A stretch of DNA of 64,000 nucleotides from NCBI GenBank assembly GCA_036346395.1, contig CM070615.1:2485534-2549533 (forward strand), given 5' to 3'. The stretch comes from Hsuehochloa calcarea. Its lineage: Eukaryota; Streptophyta; Magnoliopsida; Poales; Poaceae. Below the pieces are notes generated by a model that was not told the origin of the DNA, did not search any database, and saw nothing but the letters and a program-made list of their open reading frames with translations. Numbering within the stretch: the first letter of the stretch is position 1; each line of letters starts with the position of its first letter. A program made the translations under genes and the position numbers. Of this stretch, positions 1 through 11,269 are shown in pieces.

Positions 1-1
1 C

Positions 2-403
2 TACGGCAATGCTTCTCGGCCGGCCGGTGAGCTAAATAGAGATTACGTACTTCTGTCTGCGTGGACTCATATCGCCGACGACGTCGACGGTGATATCTTC
101 CGAGAGGATGATGCGTACAGGAACGGTGGTTTCGGCGCCGTCCCGGCCTCGAGCGAAGCCATCGCGTGCCTGCCGGAGACGACCATGGGCGAGGCGAGGG
201 AGAAGGAGTGTGGGGTGTGTCTAGAGGGTTTCGAGATGGACGACAAGCTCCGGAAGATGCCCTGCTCCCACGCCTTCCATGAGAGTTGCATCTTCGACTG
301 GCTCGGAGTCTCCCGCCTCTGCCCGTACTGCCGCTTCGCGCTGCCTGCCGAGACAGAAACAGAATCAGACACAGAGACTGAGGAGGAGGAGGAGGAGGAG
401 GAG

Positions 404-436
<33 letters not shown>

Positions 437-661
437 ACGGGACGTTTACCGGATGAGATTAACGGGACACCGGAGCCCTTCATCGTTCAAGGATTTTTAC
501 CGCACTGGATTTTCCAGAGGTCGGAGTCCGCGGCCGCCACAAGGCGTTTACCCGACGAGATTCACGAGAGGCCGGAGCGCGCCACCGCGGAAGGATTTTG
601 GCCGCACTTGATTTACCGGAGGTCGGCGTCAGCGGCCGCGACAGGGCGTTTAGCAGACTAG
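2..661 (+). CDS. RING-H2 finger protein (probable E3 ubiquitin ligase), 5' end outside window
   Basis: The frame ending at TAG 659-661 stays open leftwards to base 2, so the protein starts before the window; the internal ATG at 185 is probably not the true start, because the upstream residues (GGFGAVPASSEAIACLPETT, about 125-184) look like the segment that precedes the RING in grass RING-H2 proteins. Counted from that Met, the RING is C9-x2-C12-x14-C27-x-H29-x2-H32-x2-C35-x10-C46-x2-C49, a complete C3H2C3 ligand set. Such domains recruit a ubiquitin-loaded E2. After the RING come an acidic run of 8 Glu and 11 Asp and a tail built of a 34-residue repeat (RLPDEI...). No membrane segment is visible in the part present. 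The substrate cannot be told. No stop or frameshift is seen, but expression is unproven. Confidence 0.75.
380..436 (+). repeat. GAG/GAC trinucleotide microsatellite inside the RING gene
   Basis: Eight GAG codons (380-403) are followed by eleven GAC codons (404-436), coding a Glu8-Asp11 tract. The pure triplet runs make this tract likely to vary in length between alleles. The long poly-Ser frame on the other strand is only its shadow. Confidence 0.9.
443..658 (+). repeat. 102-bp coding tandem repeat in the RING protein tail
   Basis: The string CGTTTA recurs at 443, 545 and 647, exactly 102 bp (34 codons) apart. Units 1 and 2 are full; the third is cut by the stop codon after four residues. 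Each unit codes RLPDEI-x-PE-x-GF-x-PH-x-I-x-RS-x-SAAAT-like sequence. The period is a multiple of three, so the frame was kept. Confidence 0.85.
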
Positions 662-1800
662 GAAGAGGGTGAACAGCCGCACCTGCGTCCATCGTCCGCA
701 TGATTTCTCTAGTAATGAGCTTATTTGTTCCTATATGCGTTAGTCAGAAGGTTGACAACTTTACTAGCTGATCGTATATACGTTGGCCAACATGCATTAT
801 TGTTGTGGCTACAGGTAAACGTCTCAACGTCCTAAGTTGTGGGAAACAGTAAGACTTGTTGCTACAGTTCCAAACATGAACACAATTGTGTGATCTGTTA
901 TAGTTTGTCGATCGAGGCTATGCAGATCAGGGAAAACTCTTTCAGTATGTTTTTTTTCCCCGGTGGGCAGCGAAATGATCAAAGTTTCGGTAATTTCAGA
1001 CCAATTTCATTCAAACGGTTTGGATAAAATTTGAATTTTAAACTCTAAATGTTTCGAAAAAAAAAGGACAGGAGCTAGGATTCGATCCCTACAGTATGTC
1101 TGTCGGACGCTAAGTAAGCTTCACTCATGCGTGCATTTCATTTCAAGATACGTACGCACGGACAGGGGCAAGTGAGCGTGCGCAATCGGTTGCAGCAGCA
1201 GCTAGGGACAAGTCCTTGATGTGACCAATCGAGAAGAGGGAAACACAAGGGAGTGTCGGCTGCATGCAGTTTACTGATTACTGATTTGCACAGTCGATTC
1301 AGACAGTACAGTCATATTTATATTGCATACTGTAGCCTGTAGGTGGCTAGGCGCATACACGCGCTATCGGAAGTCTGCAGTCGTGGAGGAAAAGCTTTGC
1401 GATAGATGCAACCTCTGAAGTCTGGATCCGTGAATTTTCATCGTAACCTGCAGGTCCTACATATCTGAACATCGCTTTGCTTCGTGGTGTGTAAAATAGT
1501 AACCAATGCACATACAAAAATACGTACTACGACACCGAACTTGCCACAGTAGTTTTAAATGTTTATACCATAAACTTATATGTGTTTTCGGATCGATCGA
1601 CTTCGACAGAAGACTAGCAGTGCAACATGGTGATTACGTGAGGCGGCGACCACCCGAAATGCAGCCTTGGTTTCGTAACCATGGCCCTCTACGCAGCCGA
1701 TGTGCCAATGGACCCAACATGGATAACACCACTCGGCTGAAAAAGACGGAGCTACTCGTAAGGTTTCCCTAAAAGTAGGATTATTTATGTAGATTTACAT
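662..1800. other. Non-coding stretch 3' of the RING gene
   Basis: This is AT-rich sequence with only short chance ORFs. No recognised protein similarity, RNA gene or transposon terminus was seen. It presumably holds the 3' UTR of the RING gene at its left end. Confidence 0.5.
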
Positions 1801-1950
1801 TCTCCCTCCCTCCCTCCCATCCTCTAAATAGGAACCCATTGTGGTATAAGGGAGGAGCCCATTGTAGTATAAGGGAGGTGACTCTAACTACAAACCAATT
1901 GTAGTATAATGGAGGAACTCATTGTAGTATAAGGGAGGAGGTCACCTGTA
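1801..1950. repeat. Short irregular repeat of a CATTGTAGTATAAGGGAGGA motif
   Basis: A roughly 20-bp motif, CATTGTAGTATAAGGGAGG with small changes, occurs at about 1837, 1860, 1900 and 1920, after a CCCT-rich run at 1803-1819. Spacing is irregular (about 20-40 bp). No function is apparent. Confidence 0.6.
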
Positions 1951-2159
1951 CATGACTTCACACTTGAGCAATACAAGTTGAGTGATTCTCATGCATGCTT
2001 ACACTTCGTCCCCCACTTACGTACGCATTCCCGGAGGTCGAAGTAGCAGACTGGGGGTGTCACAAATCTACTGTCTAGAAGTGTATCCAGTTGGTGCCGT
2101 TCGTGGGGACTGAGCAAGAAGTCATGTCGCCTAAGAGGAAGACAATGGCATAACCAACG

Positions 2160-2735
2160 CACCTTGGGAGGGTGTCATCGCGACCTTGCGTGTCGGCGCA
2201 CTTCAGTGTCATCGTCGACACATCTCGCCTCATGCATGGACGCCACCCAGGACATGCCTTGGCTCCACGGGTCGTCGACGCACCACGACGCCTCTCGACT
2301 TCACGGTCTCGAGCACATCTCAGTGACCCCAAGCGCATCCAAATTTTGTGCGCCCGGCGTCGCGCATCGTCAAAGTATCTCAATTTCGTGGCCTCGGGTG
2401 CGTCTTGACGACCATGAGCGCACCTCGTCATCGTCGCCGCATCTCAAACTCCTTGTATACACTTTGCAGTCCCCACCGCTATCATACTTACATTTCTCGT
2501 TATGGCTCCTCTAGTGGTCTAAAAAACAAGGGACTCCAGCGTCATCGGCACATCGTGATCTTACGTGTCGGTGTACTACGGCTTCGTGCGTCATCGACGT
2601 GTCTCAGCCTCGCGCATGGTCGATGCATCTCGTCCTCAAGCGTCGACGCAACCACATGCACGCCTCGGCCTCGCACAGCACGCGACTGAAACAAAGGAAG
2701 AGCAGTGGCGGGCAAGGCACAGAGGAAGGAAGGGG
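2160..2735. repeat. Degenerate GC-rich duplicated sequence
   Basis: Similar phrases (GTGTCGGYGYACT...CATCGACG...TCTC...CATGG) recur about 380 bp apart, near 2188 and 2566, within sequence rich in CATCGTCGACGCATCTC-like words. The overlapping short ORFs here share no recognisable domain and look like chance frames in GC-rich DNA. Confidence 0.4.
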
Positions 2736-2736
2736 G

Positions 2737-2972
2737 CGACACTGGATTCCTCTCGTTGATGGGATAGTGTCGGTGGAGGTCGAGAACTAGCCTCTCCCGT
2801 TGGCGGCCGGGACAGTGGCAAGACGGGGAGAGCTAGCCTCAGGGTGCCCCATCGGTGGCGTCCATGACTGGGAGGAGGGGCAACTACAGGCAACATGTGG
2901 AGGAAGGCAGGGGTGGCGCTGGATTCCTCCCGGCGATGGGGCAGTGCCGGCGGGGGCCGAGAACTAGCCTGT
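2737..2972. repeat. About 177-bp tandem repeat, second unit split by the gypsy insertion
   Basis: Unit 1 (about 2737-2912) and unit 2 share CTGGATTCCTC, GAACTAGCCT, GGACGGGGAGAGCTAGCCTC-like and GGGTGCCC blocks. CTGGATTCC recurs at 2742 and 2919, giving a 177-bp period. Unit 2 stops at 2972 and resumes at 14379, on the other side of the gypsy element. Confidence 0.75.
2968..2972. repeat. Left target-site duplication CCTGT of the gypsy element
   Basis: CCTGT directly precedes the TGTCGACG terminus and recurs directly after the opposite terminus at 14374-14378. The match is perfect. Confidence 0.9.
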
Positions 2973-3646
2973 TGTCGACGATCAAATCGCCGATCTTATG
3001 AATATATAAATGAAAAGAGGAAAAGTGTGCGTGACTTCAGGGAATGGATCTGACTTGCTCTTTATTGCTATGAACTCACAATTACAAACACAGGGAGTAT
3101 CTAAAAACACAACACTTTGCTATATCTTGCTTGATGTCTTCTGCTTGTGCTATCTATGCTGTACCCCGTGTCCTCTGTTGTCCTCCGTCCTTCCATGATC
3201 CTCCTTAAATAGTTGATGAAGCGATGGCAGTTATCATGAAGAGACATCCGTTGGGGAGCGACACGCCTGGTCGGGAAGAGACGGCAGTTTGGCGGTTCCA
3301 CTAACTGTAAAGGCGGTTGGTGAAAACGTCAACTGTTCTGCGGTTAATGATTTAGGAGACGTTAAATCATTAGCCGTAATAGTGTTGTATTATGTGGAAT
3401 ATGAAACACGTGATTCATTCATCACATAGTAAGTGGCGTGGTCGGAGACTCGACCCAGATGCCTATTCATAGCTTCACGAGCACCTACCTGGTCATGGAC
3501 TATGTTTGAGACTTTGTCCGACCAGGGTATTTATTATATAACTTTCGTAATACCTACGACCAGTTAGGTTGGTAGTCTTAGAAGTTACGACCACGAAGAC
3601 GTATGGTCTTTATTGGGATAACATATGAATATTTTAATCCTCAACA
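2973..3646 (-). repeat. 3' LTR of the gypsy element
   Basis: The 674-bp repeat is nearly identical to 13705-14373. By eye it differs by about twenty substitutions and several small indels, suggesting a fairly recent insertion. Confidence 0.93.
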
Positions 3647-3660
3647 GCTAGCCCCCGAAC
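3647..3660 (-). promoter_or_regulatory. Polypurine tract of the gypsy element
   Basis: Read on the minus strand, GTTCGGGGGCTAGC lies directly before the 3' LTR. A G-rich run there is the usual plus-strand priming site. Its position fits the minus orientation of the element. Confidence 0.65.
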
Positions 3661-3923
3661 TTTTAAATGAATGTTGGTCGTGCGGACACGGTTTTCGATG
3701 CAATCATATCGAACAGACCTCTCATTAAATGCCGTGAGACTCGAGGCGTCGTATTCATTTTAAAGTTGAGAAACCTTTGGAAAAAGGAAAAAGCCTTCGT
3801 CATCGCCACCAAAAGGTGTTTGCCGTTGGACTTCTCGCAGAATCGATTCTGATGAAATGCCTATAAAATGACCCCGGCTGAGTGCTTTAAACCTTTACGC
3901 TTCCATCTCCAAGAAAATCTTCC

Positions 3924-5850
3924 TTGAGTTCTTCACCCAAAAAAGGAAAGCATCATGTCGGACCTCATCGCAAACTGGTCGATCTCCGATCTGAGCGAGA
4001 AAAGATTGAAGAGTTTGGAGAAGGTTGGGTTGTTACCCAGCAGAGTTTGATCTTTTGGAGATCGGCTTTTGGAGCAACCTTGCCCAGCGGCGGAGGAGAA
4101 ATCCCGGTGTTCCTCGCGTACGTTGAGTGCGGGCTCAAGCTTCCAGCACATCCTTTTCTTTCTCAAGTGCTGGAGTTTTATGAGGTTGAGTTGATCAACC
4201 TTGCTCCTAACGCCATTGCAAACCTAAGCATCTTCGTCTACCTCTGCGAAGTGTACTTGGGGATCCCACCGTCGATGGAACTCTTCAAGTATTACTATCG
4301 GATGGCGAACACGAAGAAAACAACCAGCACTCCTGGGGAATGTACCTTAAGGCTTCACGACGGTAAGGCCGACGAGTATATTCGTATGTACTCGAAGTCC
4401 TCCTGGTCATCATGGAAGAAAAGCTGGTTTTATATGAAGGTTCTGCGAGAAGGCGGCTGTATTACGGTAAGAAGACGGTCGAAAATTCGCGCTGGCGTTC
4501 CTCTTCGAAGAAGGAGGGAAATGTTGGGAGATGGATTGAGGCTATCCATCTCTTGAATGTCAGGGGTTTAACTTCCTGGCACGTTGTAAGGGACTTTTCC
4601 ATTAGGAGGATTAGTCCTTTAAAGACCGAGCACTTTCGATGCTCGTTCATTGGTGGCGATGATGCTACCAAAGATTACGATCCGTAATTTTTAGAAAATC
4701 CCGACCAGTTTATTTTGCGAGTTGATTATTTTCGCAAAACTAAGATCTTTCATTTGCATTTGCAGTCTTGTCTTCTGAGGACGTCAAAAATAGGATCAAA
4801 ATGATCTGCGCTGGCGAACCTGATGACAAGGCTAGCTTTCCTTTAATCCTAGCACTTGTGAGTGCCGAGGAGAGGACCGAAAGACTTAGGGTAAGTGTAT
4901 TAACTTCTTTCCACCTTTACTGATTATTTTCGATCGGTTTAATCCTCTTTATGTGTAGTTGGTCTGACTTAAGATCAACGAGGCTACGAGACGTGTGAGC
5001 CTATTGATTATCCAACCAGCCTTGTGATCGCTGAGGGCAGCGGTCATGCTGAGGTAAGCAACTGAAAGAAATAATTTCTGTAAGATGAGGTATATTCTTC
5101 ACCTGATTAACTTTTGCTTGTTAAATCAGATGGCAATCACTGAGTCTCGTATAGTTGTCCATGAGACAACTGTTCCTGAGACCAGTGAAACCACACTTCT
5201 CGATCCAGAGTCGGGGCCGTGTTCTCGACCGGATAGCCGAGGACATCGCCGATCTTCCGATCGGAATGTGGAAAATGTAATTGAACCTACCGATCAGGGA
5301 TGGTGGGAACAAAGAGAAAAAGCAGTATAGCGGACTTTAAACCGGTACGCTATAAGATCAAGACTAAGAAAACCACGGTATGTATAATTTTATATGAAAA
5401 ACATACCTCGTATATTCCAAGTAAAATTGAACTTTGTGTTTCTCTTGTGTAGATCTCTTTGAATCCTGGTCGCTCCGGCCAATCCCATTCAACGATCAAA
5501 GCGATCGGAGGTAGTCCGGCCATTGTCTTCCTCGGGTAGGACATCTTGAGGATGATGTGGTTGGAGGAGCCCTCGAGCCAACCGGTTCGAAGCTGGGCTA
5601 GATCAGTAATAGTCACTACGCCAACAGCGGAGGTAGAGACCATTGTCGATCTTCCACAGTTCCGATGACCAAGGTCATCAAACTAATAAGTTTCCTTTCT
5701 CAACTCGATTTGCGCGAGTAAGGAACTTGATGATTATTGGGGAGAATATCGGATCGCTGGCGCAGCGGCCCGATAAAATTTATCTGGATTACAACGATGT
5801 CGTAATTCGAGTAAGTGTCTTCAATCTCTTTCATAACCTTTCTTGAGGTT
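3924..5850 (+). pseudogene. Antisense extra ORF of the gypsy element (Transposase_28-like, 'putative gypsy type transposon' domain)
   Basis: This reads opposite to gag-pol, between integrase and the 3' LTR. A likely start is ATG 3955 (MSDLIANWSI...), whose frame breaks near 4050. The homologous part continues in the next frame as GLKLPAHPFLSQVLEFYEV, LAPNAIANLSIFVYLCEVYL and ELFKYYYRM (about 4130-4310). This pattern is typical of the plant Transposase_28 family found in Tat-type elements. Further coding-like pieces are bounded by CAG acceptors and GTAAG donors: about 4767-4890, 4961-5053, 5130-5330, and a piece ending before GTAAGTG at 5811. So it looks like a spliced gene with several introns. 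Its role is unknown, and this copy is broken. Confidence 0.6.
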
Positions 5851-7445
5851 TTTAATAAGGTTTATGGAAGAAATGCTTTTATCGAGATATGATCGAAAAC
5901 CTCGCTACGGTCGGAGGACTAACAAAGTGAGTTAGGATTTTAGAAGAAAAACATTATGAGATAGAAAGTAAGAGTTTCTCTTCTTTTTCCTCATTAAGAC
6001 TTTCCTTTTATTCATTCTCCTTATCGAGATTCTTTTGATAGATTTAGAGAAAATAAAGAAGATGCTTTGGTGAAAAGGCCAAAGGAATAAAGCTTGAAGA
6101 AGATCTTCAGCTAAAACCGGTCGATCGAAGTCTTGACGACCCGGTAATAAAAAGCTTACGGATGATTCCGGAAGAGAGAGGAAGGTGGCGGTCGTAGCCA
6201 TGACTCGGTATGTTTTCCAATCTTTTACTTAATACTTGTTTTGTCTATGCGAACAAAAACAAGCATTGACCAGAGTGAAGAAAGCTGGAATTTGAGCAAG
6301 ACAAAGGCGACTCGTGCTTAGCTTGGATGAGAAAATCACATCGCTAAACAAAATGCTCTTTGATATGGCGCGGGATCAAGCTTGCCCTCTTTGAGCGATC
6401 CAGTAGAGAAGGTTAACTACCTAGGCTCTTTGTTGGAGGAACTCAAAGTTTTGCTCAAGACCACTAGGGAGAACTATGCCCACTCCGTTAAGGAGTCTAT
6501 TGCTTGTGGAGTCGGTCTTGCTTTGGCAAAGTGAAAGCTTCAGACCCATCAACTAACCTTCAAGCCATCGAAGAGGATTTCAATCGCTTACATGAGGCAA
6601 ATCGGATCCTCGCAGAGATGAAACCTCTAGGCTAAAAGGTCGCGAGAAGAGATGGAAGTCGGATCCCCATCTAGCAGTAGTTAGCTTAGGCATTCTCTTA
6701 GTAGTTTAGCTGCAGAAAAAACAGTGCATACAAATGTAAAGACTTACCTTTCTCTTATCAAGAATAGAAAAAATTCTTTTATTCATCCGGTTAACTTGTG
6801 AATTTATGTATTACCTAGCCCCATCGTTATATAGTAGAAAATCTTTACTATATAATAGTGCGACTGAGGCCAAGAATATAAATCCAAATTTCAACCATTA
6901 ATTGTAAGTATGTCTTGATCGTAAAAATCGATCGTGATAATACTAGGAAACCTTTATGGTCGGAACCGTGTAAGTTTCGACTAGTTGTAAATCTGTTTTT
7001 AATGATCGAAGTACTTCACTAAGACAACGTATGGTCGGAAAAATAAAGAATTCTCCTTGATAAGAGGAAAAAACATGAAGAACATATGTTAAAAAGCAGA
7101 CAGGTGGTTTTACTTCTATGCGATGCTCAATCTTGGTGGAATGAACCTAGCTAGAAATAAAGGTATAAACTATATTTCGCAAGGCGTGCTCATGCTCTTA
7201 GTTCGATTGGCAATGAGGATCGTAGGAAAAGGTCGTCGCTAGGAAGCTCCTTCCAGTGGGCGGAACCACGTGCGAAAAAGGAGAGACTTCGACTAGGAGG
7301 TTTTCTGTGTCCCGACCAGTAGCCAAACAAGAGTAGAACAGAATTTTGAAACATAGACTATACACTTTATAATCCAGAGCATACGAACCGCAGTCGACCA
7401 GGATTGGGCAACGTTATATAAGTAACATCACTCGCTACTCCGAAA
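5851..7445. other. Internal non-coding spacer of the gypsy element
   Basis: This lies between the antisense ORF and the end of the integrase. It is AT-rich with many stops on both strands. Plus-strand fragments near 6290-6680 look like further decayed coding sequence of the antisense gene (coiled-coil-like, Lys/Glu/Leu rich). No domain was identified. Confidence 0.45.
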
Positions 7446-8720
7446 TTAATTATTCAATTTAGAGAAATTTAAATGAAATAAAATGAAATGAAGAAAATTA
7501 AACAAAGAACTTACGTAATTGGTCAATGTTCCAGGAATTTGACAAAACCACGTCGTCGACATGGCTAATGGTGCGAGCACAGTCGGGTAACCGACCACAG
7601 TAAGGACCCTCCCATTTAGGGAAAGCTTATTGCGCACTGCTTGGCTCTGAATTTTTGAGAACGGATCACCTATAGCTAGGTTATGTAGGTCGCACCTTAC
7701 GATTGTAGTACCTTCGCATGGCTTGTTGGTAGATTACCGAGCGTATCAAAGCTTGGTTCCGTCGTTCTTGAGAAATTGATATCGTCGAAGTCGATGTTCT
7801 TCCGATTGCTTAAGTTAAAACAATCGGTCGCGGCGGAGCCAATTTTCAATTCGGAGGAAGCATAGCCGGCTCCATAAACCAAAAAGAAAGGTGTTTCGCG
7901 GTCGCACGATGGTCGTGGTCGGACGACCCATAAAGCGAAGGAAGTTCTTGAACCCAAGCCCCGACCGTTTTATTAAGCGGTCGAATACTCGGCGTTTATC
8001 CCTGTATTAGGATACCATTGGCACGCTCATTGCTCCATTGCTCGTGGATGAGCCACGAAGCGAAATGGATTTTGATTCCTAGTTCTTCGCGAATTCACGG
8101 AAATTCTTGCTGAGAACTGGTACCGATTATCGATGATGATACGATTGGGTACACCAAATCGTGTAATCACATTTTTGTTATGAACCTCTTAGCGGCTTGC
8201 TTGTAACTTTACAAGCGGCTCGGCTTCGATCCATTTTGTAAGCGTGTCAATCATGACGAACGAAATTGAAGCCCCGGTGCTCTTAGGAATGGTCCCGAAT
8301 GTCTAGTCCCGAGGTTGCAAAAGGCCAAGAAAGAGGATTGTTTGCAAAGCTTGTGCCGGTGATGTACTTGTCGGCTATGAAATCGACATTATACGCGCCG
8401 CCACGAGCTCTTTTGCATCATGAAGGCGGTTGGCGAAGAGTATCCTTGCTCGAAGGCTTTACCGACGAGGTTCAGTAGGAATGATGTGCTCCACGAGACT
8501 CCTTCATGAATTTGATTAGCAACTTAATGCCGGTGATTGAGATATGCATCTCATCAACACTCCATGAGATCCTCGTTTATACAAAATACGTTCGATTAGA
8601 GTGTATGATTTGGCCTTTCGTGCTATCGATCGGCCTCTACATCATCTTGTGAATTAGGTCATGTGAAGATAATTGTAGATCGGCGTCATCCAGTCTCTAC
8701 CTTGATCGTCACCGATCTGT
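7446..8720 (-). pseudogene. Integrase region of gypsy pol (degenerate)
   Basis: Minus-strand pieces match the gypsy integrase core. Around 8230 is MIDTLTKWIEAEPL (first catalytic Asp). Around 8100-8170 is RFGVPNRIIIDN (second Asp region, where TDNGTQF is usual), followed by a decayed VAHP. Near 7700-8000 are LNKTVGAWVQELPSL and YQQAMRRYYNRKVRP. Near 7580-7640 is the C-terminal KLSLNGRVLTVVGYP remnant, followed by the PNSWNI-like end. Several frameshifts and stops interrupt the reading. The normal role is insertion of the retrotransposon cDNA. Confidence 0.75.
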
Positions 8721-8872
8721 GGAGCATCTAAGTTATCAGAGTCAATAGGATTGACCTGATGTAAACTATCGATGTTCTCGGAATGCTCGACCACCGAGGG
8801 TGAATCGAGTTGCTCGAGAAAAACTCCGCGAGACGGTTGACCTAGTAGAGGCCATCCGTGCCAAGCGATCCG

Positions 8873-9300
8873 CTAGAAAGTTCTCCTTTCTAGGAATATG
8901 TTGGATCCGAAACCAGAAGAAGTGCTTTTAATTTCCGTACTTCGCGGATAGGAAGACATCTTGGTACTCGTGCATTGGTACTCTTTCCCTACTTGATTCG
9001 CTACTAGTTGAGAATCGCCTTTCACTAGCCATTTACGAATCACGAGCGAACGAGCTGCTCGAAGTCCTGCCAGCAAACCTTCGTACTCCGCCACATTGTT
9101 TGTAGCGGAAAAGTTAAACTGGACGGCATACTTGATGTGTTCGCGGTGGGGATACCAAGACGACTCCACCCCGATCCTTTAAGCATTAAGGAACCATCAA
9201 AGTACATTGTCCATTCATCGTGGCGCTCGTACTCGTGTCCTCGCTTAGATTCGGGTTTGTCCACTCGGCAATGAATTTCGCTATTGCACGAGACTTTATA
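8873..9300 (-). pseudogene. RNase H domain of gypsy pol (degenerate)
   Basis: Adjacent minus-strand frames give DEWTMYFDGSLMLKGSGW (first catalytic Asp) and FSATNNVAEYEGLLAGLRAA followed by KGDSQLVANQV. The AEYE and GDSQL motifs supply the later acidic residues. A shift near 9160 separates them. The AEYEGLLAGLRAA type is typical of the archaeal-like RNase H of Tat elements. Confidence 0.8.
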
Positions 9301-10610
9301 GTGTTCGTGAGATAAAATGGAGGTCGAACGTCCCTAGTTCCACCGCCCATTTTGCTATTCGTCCGATGATTCCCTATTTCCAAGGACTTGACCTAAGGGA
9401 TATCCAAGAGGGTACGACCACTTTGTGGGCACAAGTAATACCTTAGTTTCCTCGAAGCCATAAGGAGACTATAAAGCAACTTTTGTACTGTGGATATTTT
9501 TCCTTTGGCCCATGTAAGACTTAAACTACGTAATATCTTGGTCGTTGGGCGTTTTCACGGTCTACGACGATACAGCAACGACTTGTGGTGTTGCGACCAC
9601 GTAAATCGATAGTGTTTCCCGGTCTTGGAGAGACTAGGACCAGGGCACTCGTAAGGTACTTTTGAGTTTTTCAAAGGCATCGTTAAACACATCGTCCACT
9701 CGAAACTTCCATGTTTTGAAGAAGTTTAAAGAAAGGTAGTCCTTTTTCCCTAACACGCTATAAACGACTTAGCGCCGCCATACAACGATTAGCCGGACTT
9801 CCTTCTTCGTGGTCGGGGCGCATCGATTGATGGCGATATCTTATTTGGTTTGCTTGATACCTCTAGCGAAACTAGAAAACCGAGTAGCTTTCAGTGAAAC
9901 CCCAAACACACACTTCTCGGATTCAACTTGAGGTTATGTCTTCTTAAGTTATTGAAGGTCTCTTTAAGGTCAAGCATGTGATCGCGGAGTTGACACTTTT
10001 CACTACCAAGTCATCAACGTAGGCTTCAAATTTCGACCTATTTGTGGGTGAAGGTTTTTGCATTAATCTTTGAAAAGTGGCACGGCATTTTTGAGACCAA
10101 AGGGCATCTTTACATATGAAGAAGTGCCAAATGGAGTGATGAAGGAAGTCTTCTCTTCATCTTCTTTACTCATGCTAATCTGGTGGTACCACGAGTAGGC
10201 ATCTAAAAACTTAATAACTCACACCGAGGTAGAGTCTACAAGTTGATCAATGCGAGGAAGGGAAAATCGTCCTTCGGACAAGCTTTATTAAGATATGTGA
10301 AGTCTATACACATCCTCCATTTCCCATTACTCTTCCTAACCATTACAGGATTAGCGAGCCATTGAGGTGATGTACTTCACGAATGAATCCGACCTTTAAG
10401 AGCTTGTCAATCTCGGTGGATGGCATCCTTCGGTCGAGTCGCGAAGCGTCCGAGTTTCGCTTGGCCGATTTTTATCGGTGGGCGCTAGCTTTGTGCTCGA
10501 TCGCCTCCACAGGGACTCGGACATGTCGGATGGTTGCCATGCGAATACATCCTTGTTTGCTCGGAGGAAGGAGACGAGCGACTCTTCCTATTTAGTATTG
10601 AGTCTGCTCC
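9301..10610 (-). pseudogene. Reverse transcriptase region of gypsy pol (degenerate)
   Basis: Between about 10160 and 10360 the minus strand reads RKSNGKWRMCIDFTYLNKAC, then FLDAYSWYHQI and TSFITPFGTSSYVKMPFGLK. The catalytic YVDD is coded at 10010-10021 within KFEAYVDDLVVKS. Small deletions shift the frame between blocks, for example just before FLDAY. The RT copies retrotransposon RNA into DNA. Confidence 0.8.
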
Positions 10611-11200
10611 GTCGGCACTTTTGGTGAGGATCCACCATCATTGCTTGACATGGCGTTTCCTAAAGAAGCGCCTTTGTCGAGTAGAACCTCCTTGGTGCAG
10701 TCGGATGGTTTGGGCGTTCTCTTGGAGTGCAGGTGCTTGACACTGCATGGATGATGAGTCAGAATTTTTGGTCGATAACTCATCGATCAGTTCTAAGGAT
10801 CTTCGATCACATGCGTATGCCATTTTGCGATCTCCACGAACCATGATCACACCTTTCAGTCCTGGCATTTTCAAACTTTGATACCCGTAGTGCGTGGCTA
10901 TCAAGAATTTTGCTAACGCCGGACGACGAAGAATTCCATTATATGCGGTTTCAAAATCAACCACGTCAAATGAAATTTTTTCCGTTCGGAAGTTATCGGG
11001 ACTTCCAAACGTAGCAGTAAGGATACTTGTCCTATCGGTTTGGCAGTAGAACCAGGAACTATGCCATGGAAGGCGTATTTCACCGGTTTTACTTTTGATC
11101 TGGGAACCTGCATGTCTTCTAAAGCTCCCGAAAATAATATATTTAAAGAGCTACCACCATCTATCAAGACTCGATTGACTTTGCAATTATTAATAGTAGG
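10611..11200 (-). pseudogene. Aspartic protease region of gypsy pol (degenerate)
   Basis: Two overlapping minus-strand frames carry the domain. The first is LIDGGSSLNILF (active-site D-G-G form) with FHGIVPGSTAKPIGQVSL. The second is VVDFETAYNGILRRPALAKF and MPGLKGVIMVRGD. The frame changes near 10960. The protease would process the gag-pol polyprotein. Confidence 0.78.
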
Positions 11201-11269
11201 TTCTACGATAATAGGGAACCTACCCGGTCGAGTTGATGAGACGAGGCAATCTTCTTTCTTTGAAGGAGA

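Noticed and set aside
67..483. 138-residue minus-strand ORF with poly-Ser
   Set aside because: It is the antisense of the GAG/GAC tract in the RING gene.
2075..2896. Several overlapping ORFs of 60-118 residues on both strands
   Set aside because: GC-rich repeats give long chance frames; no domain or consistent codon pattern was seen.
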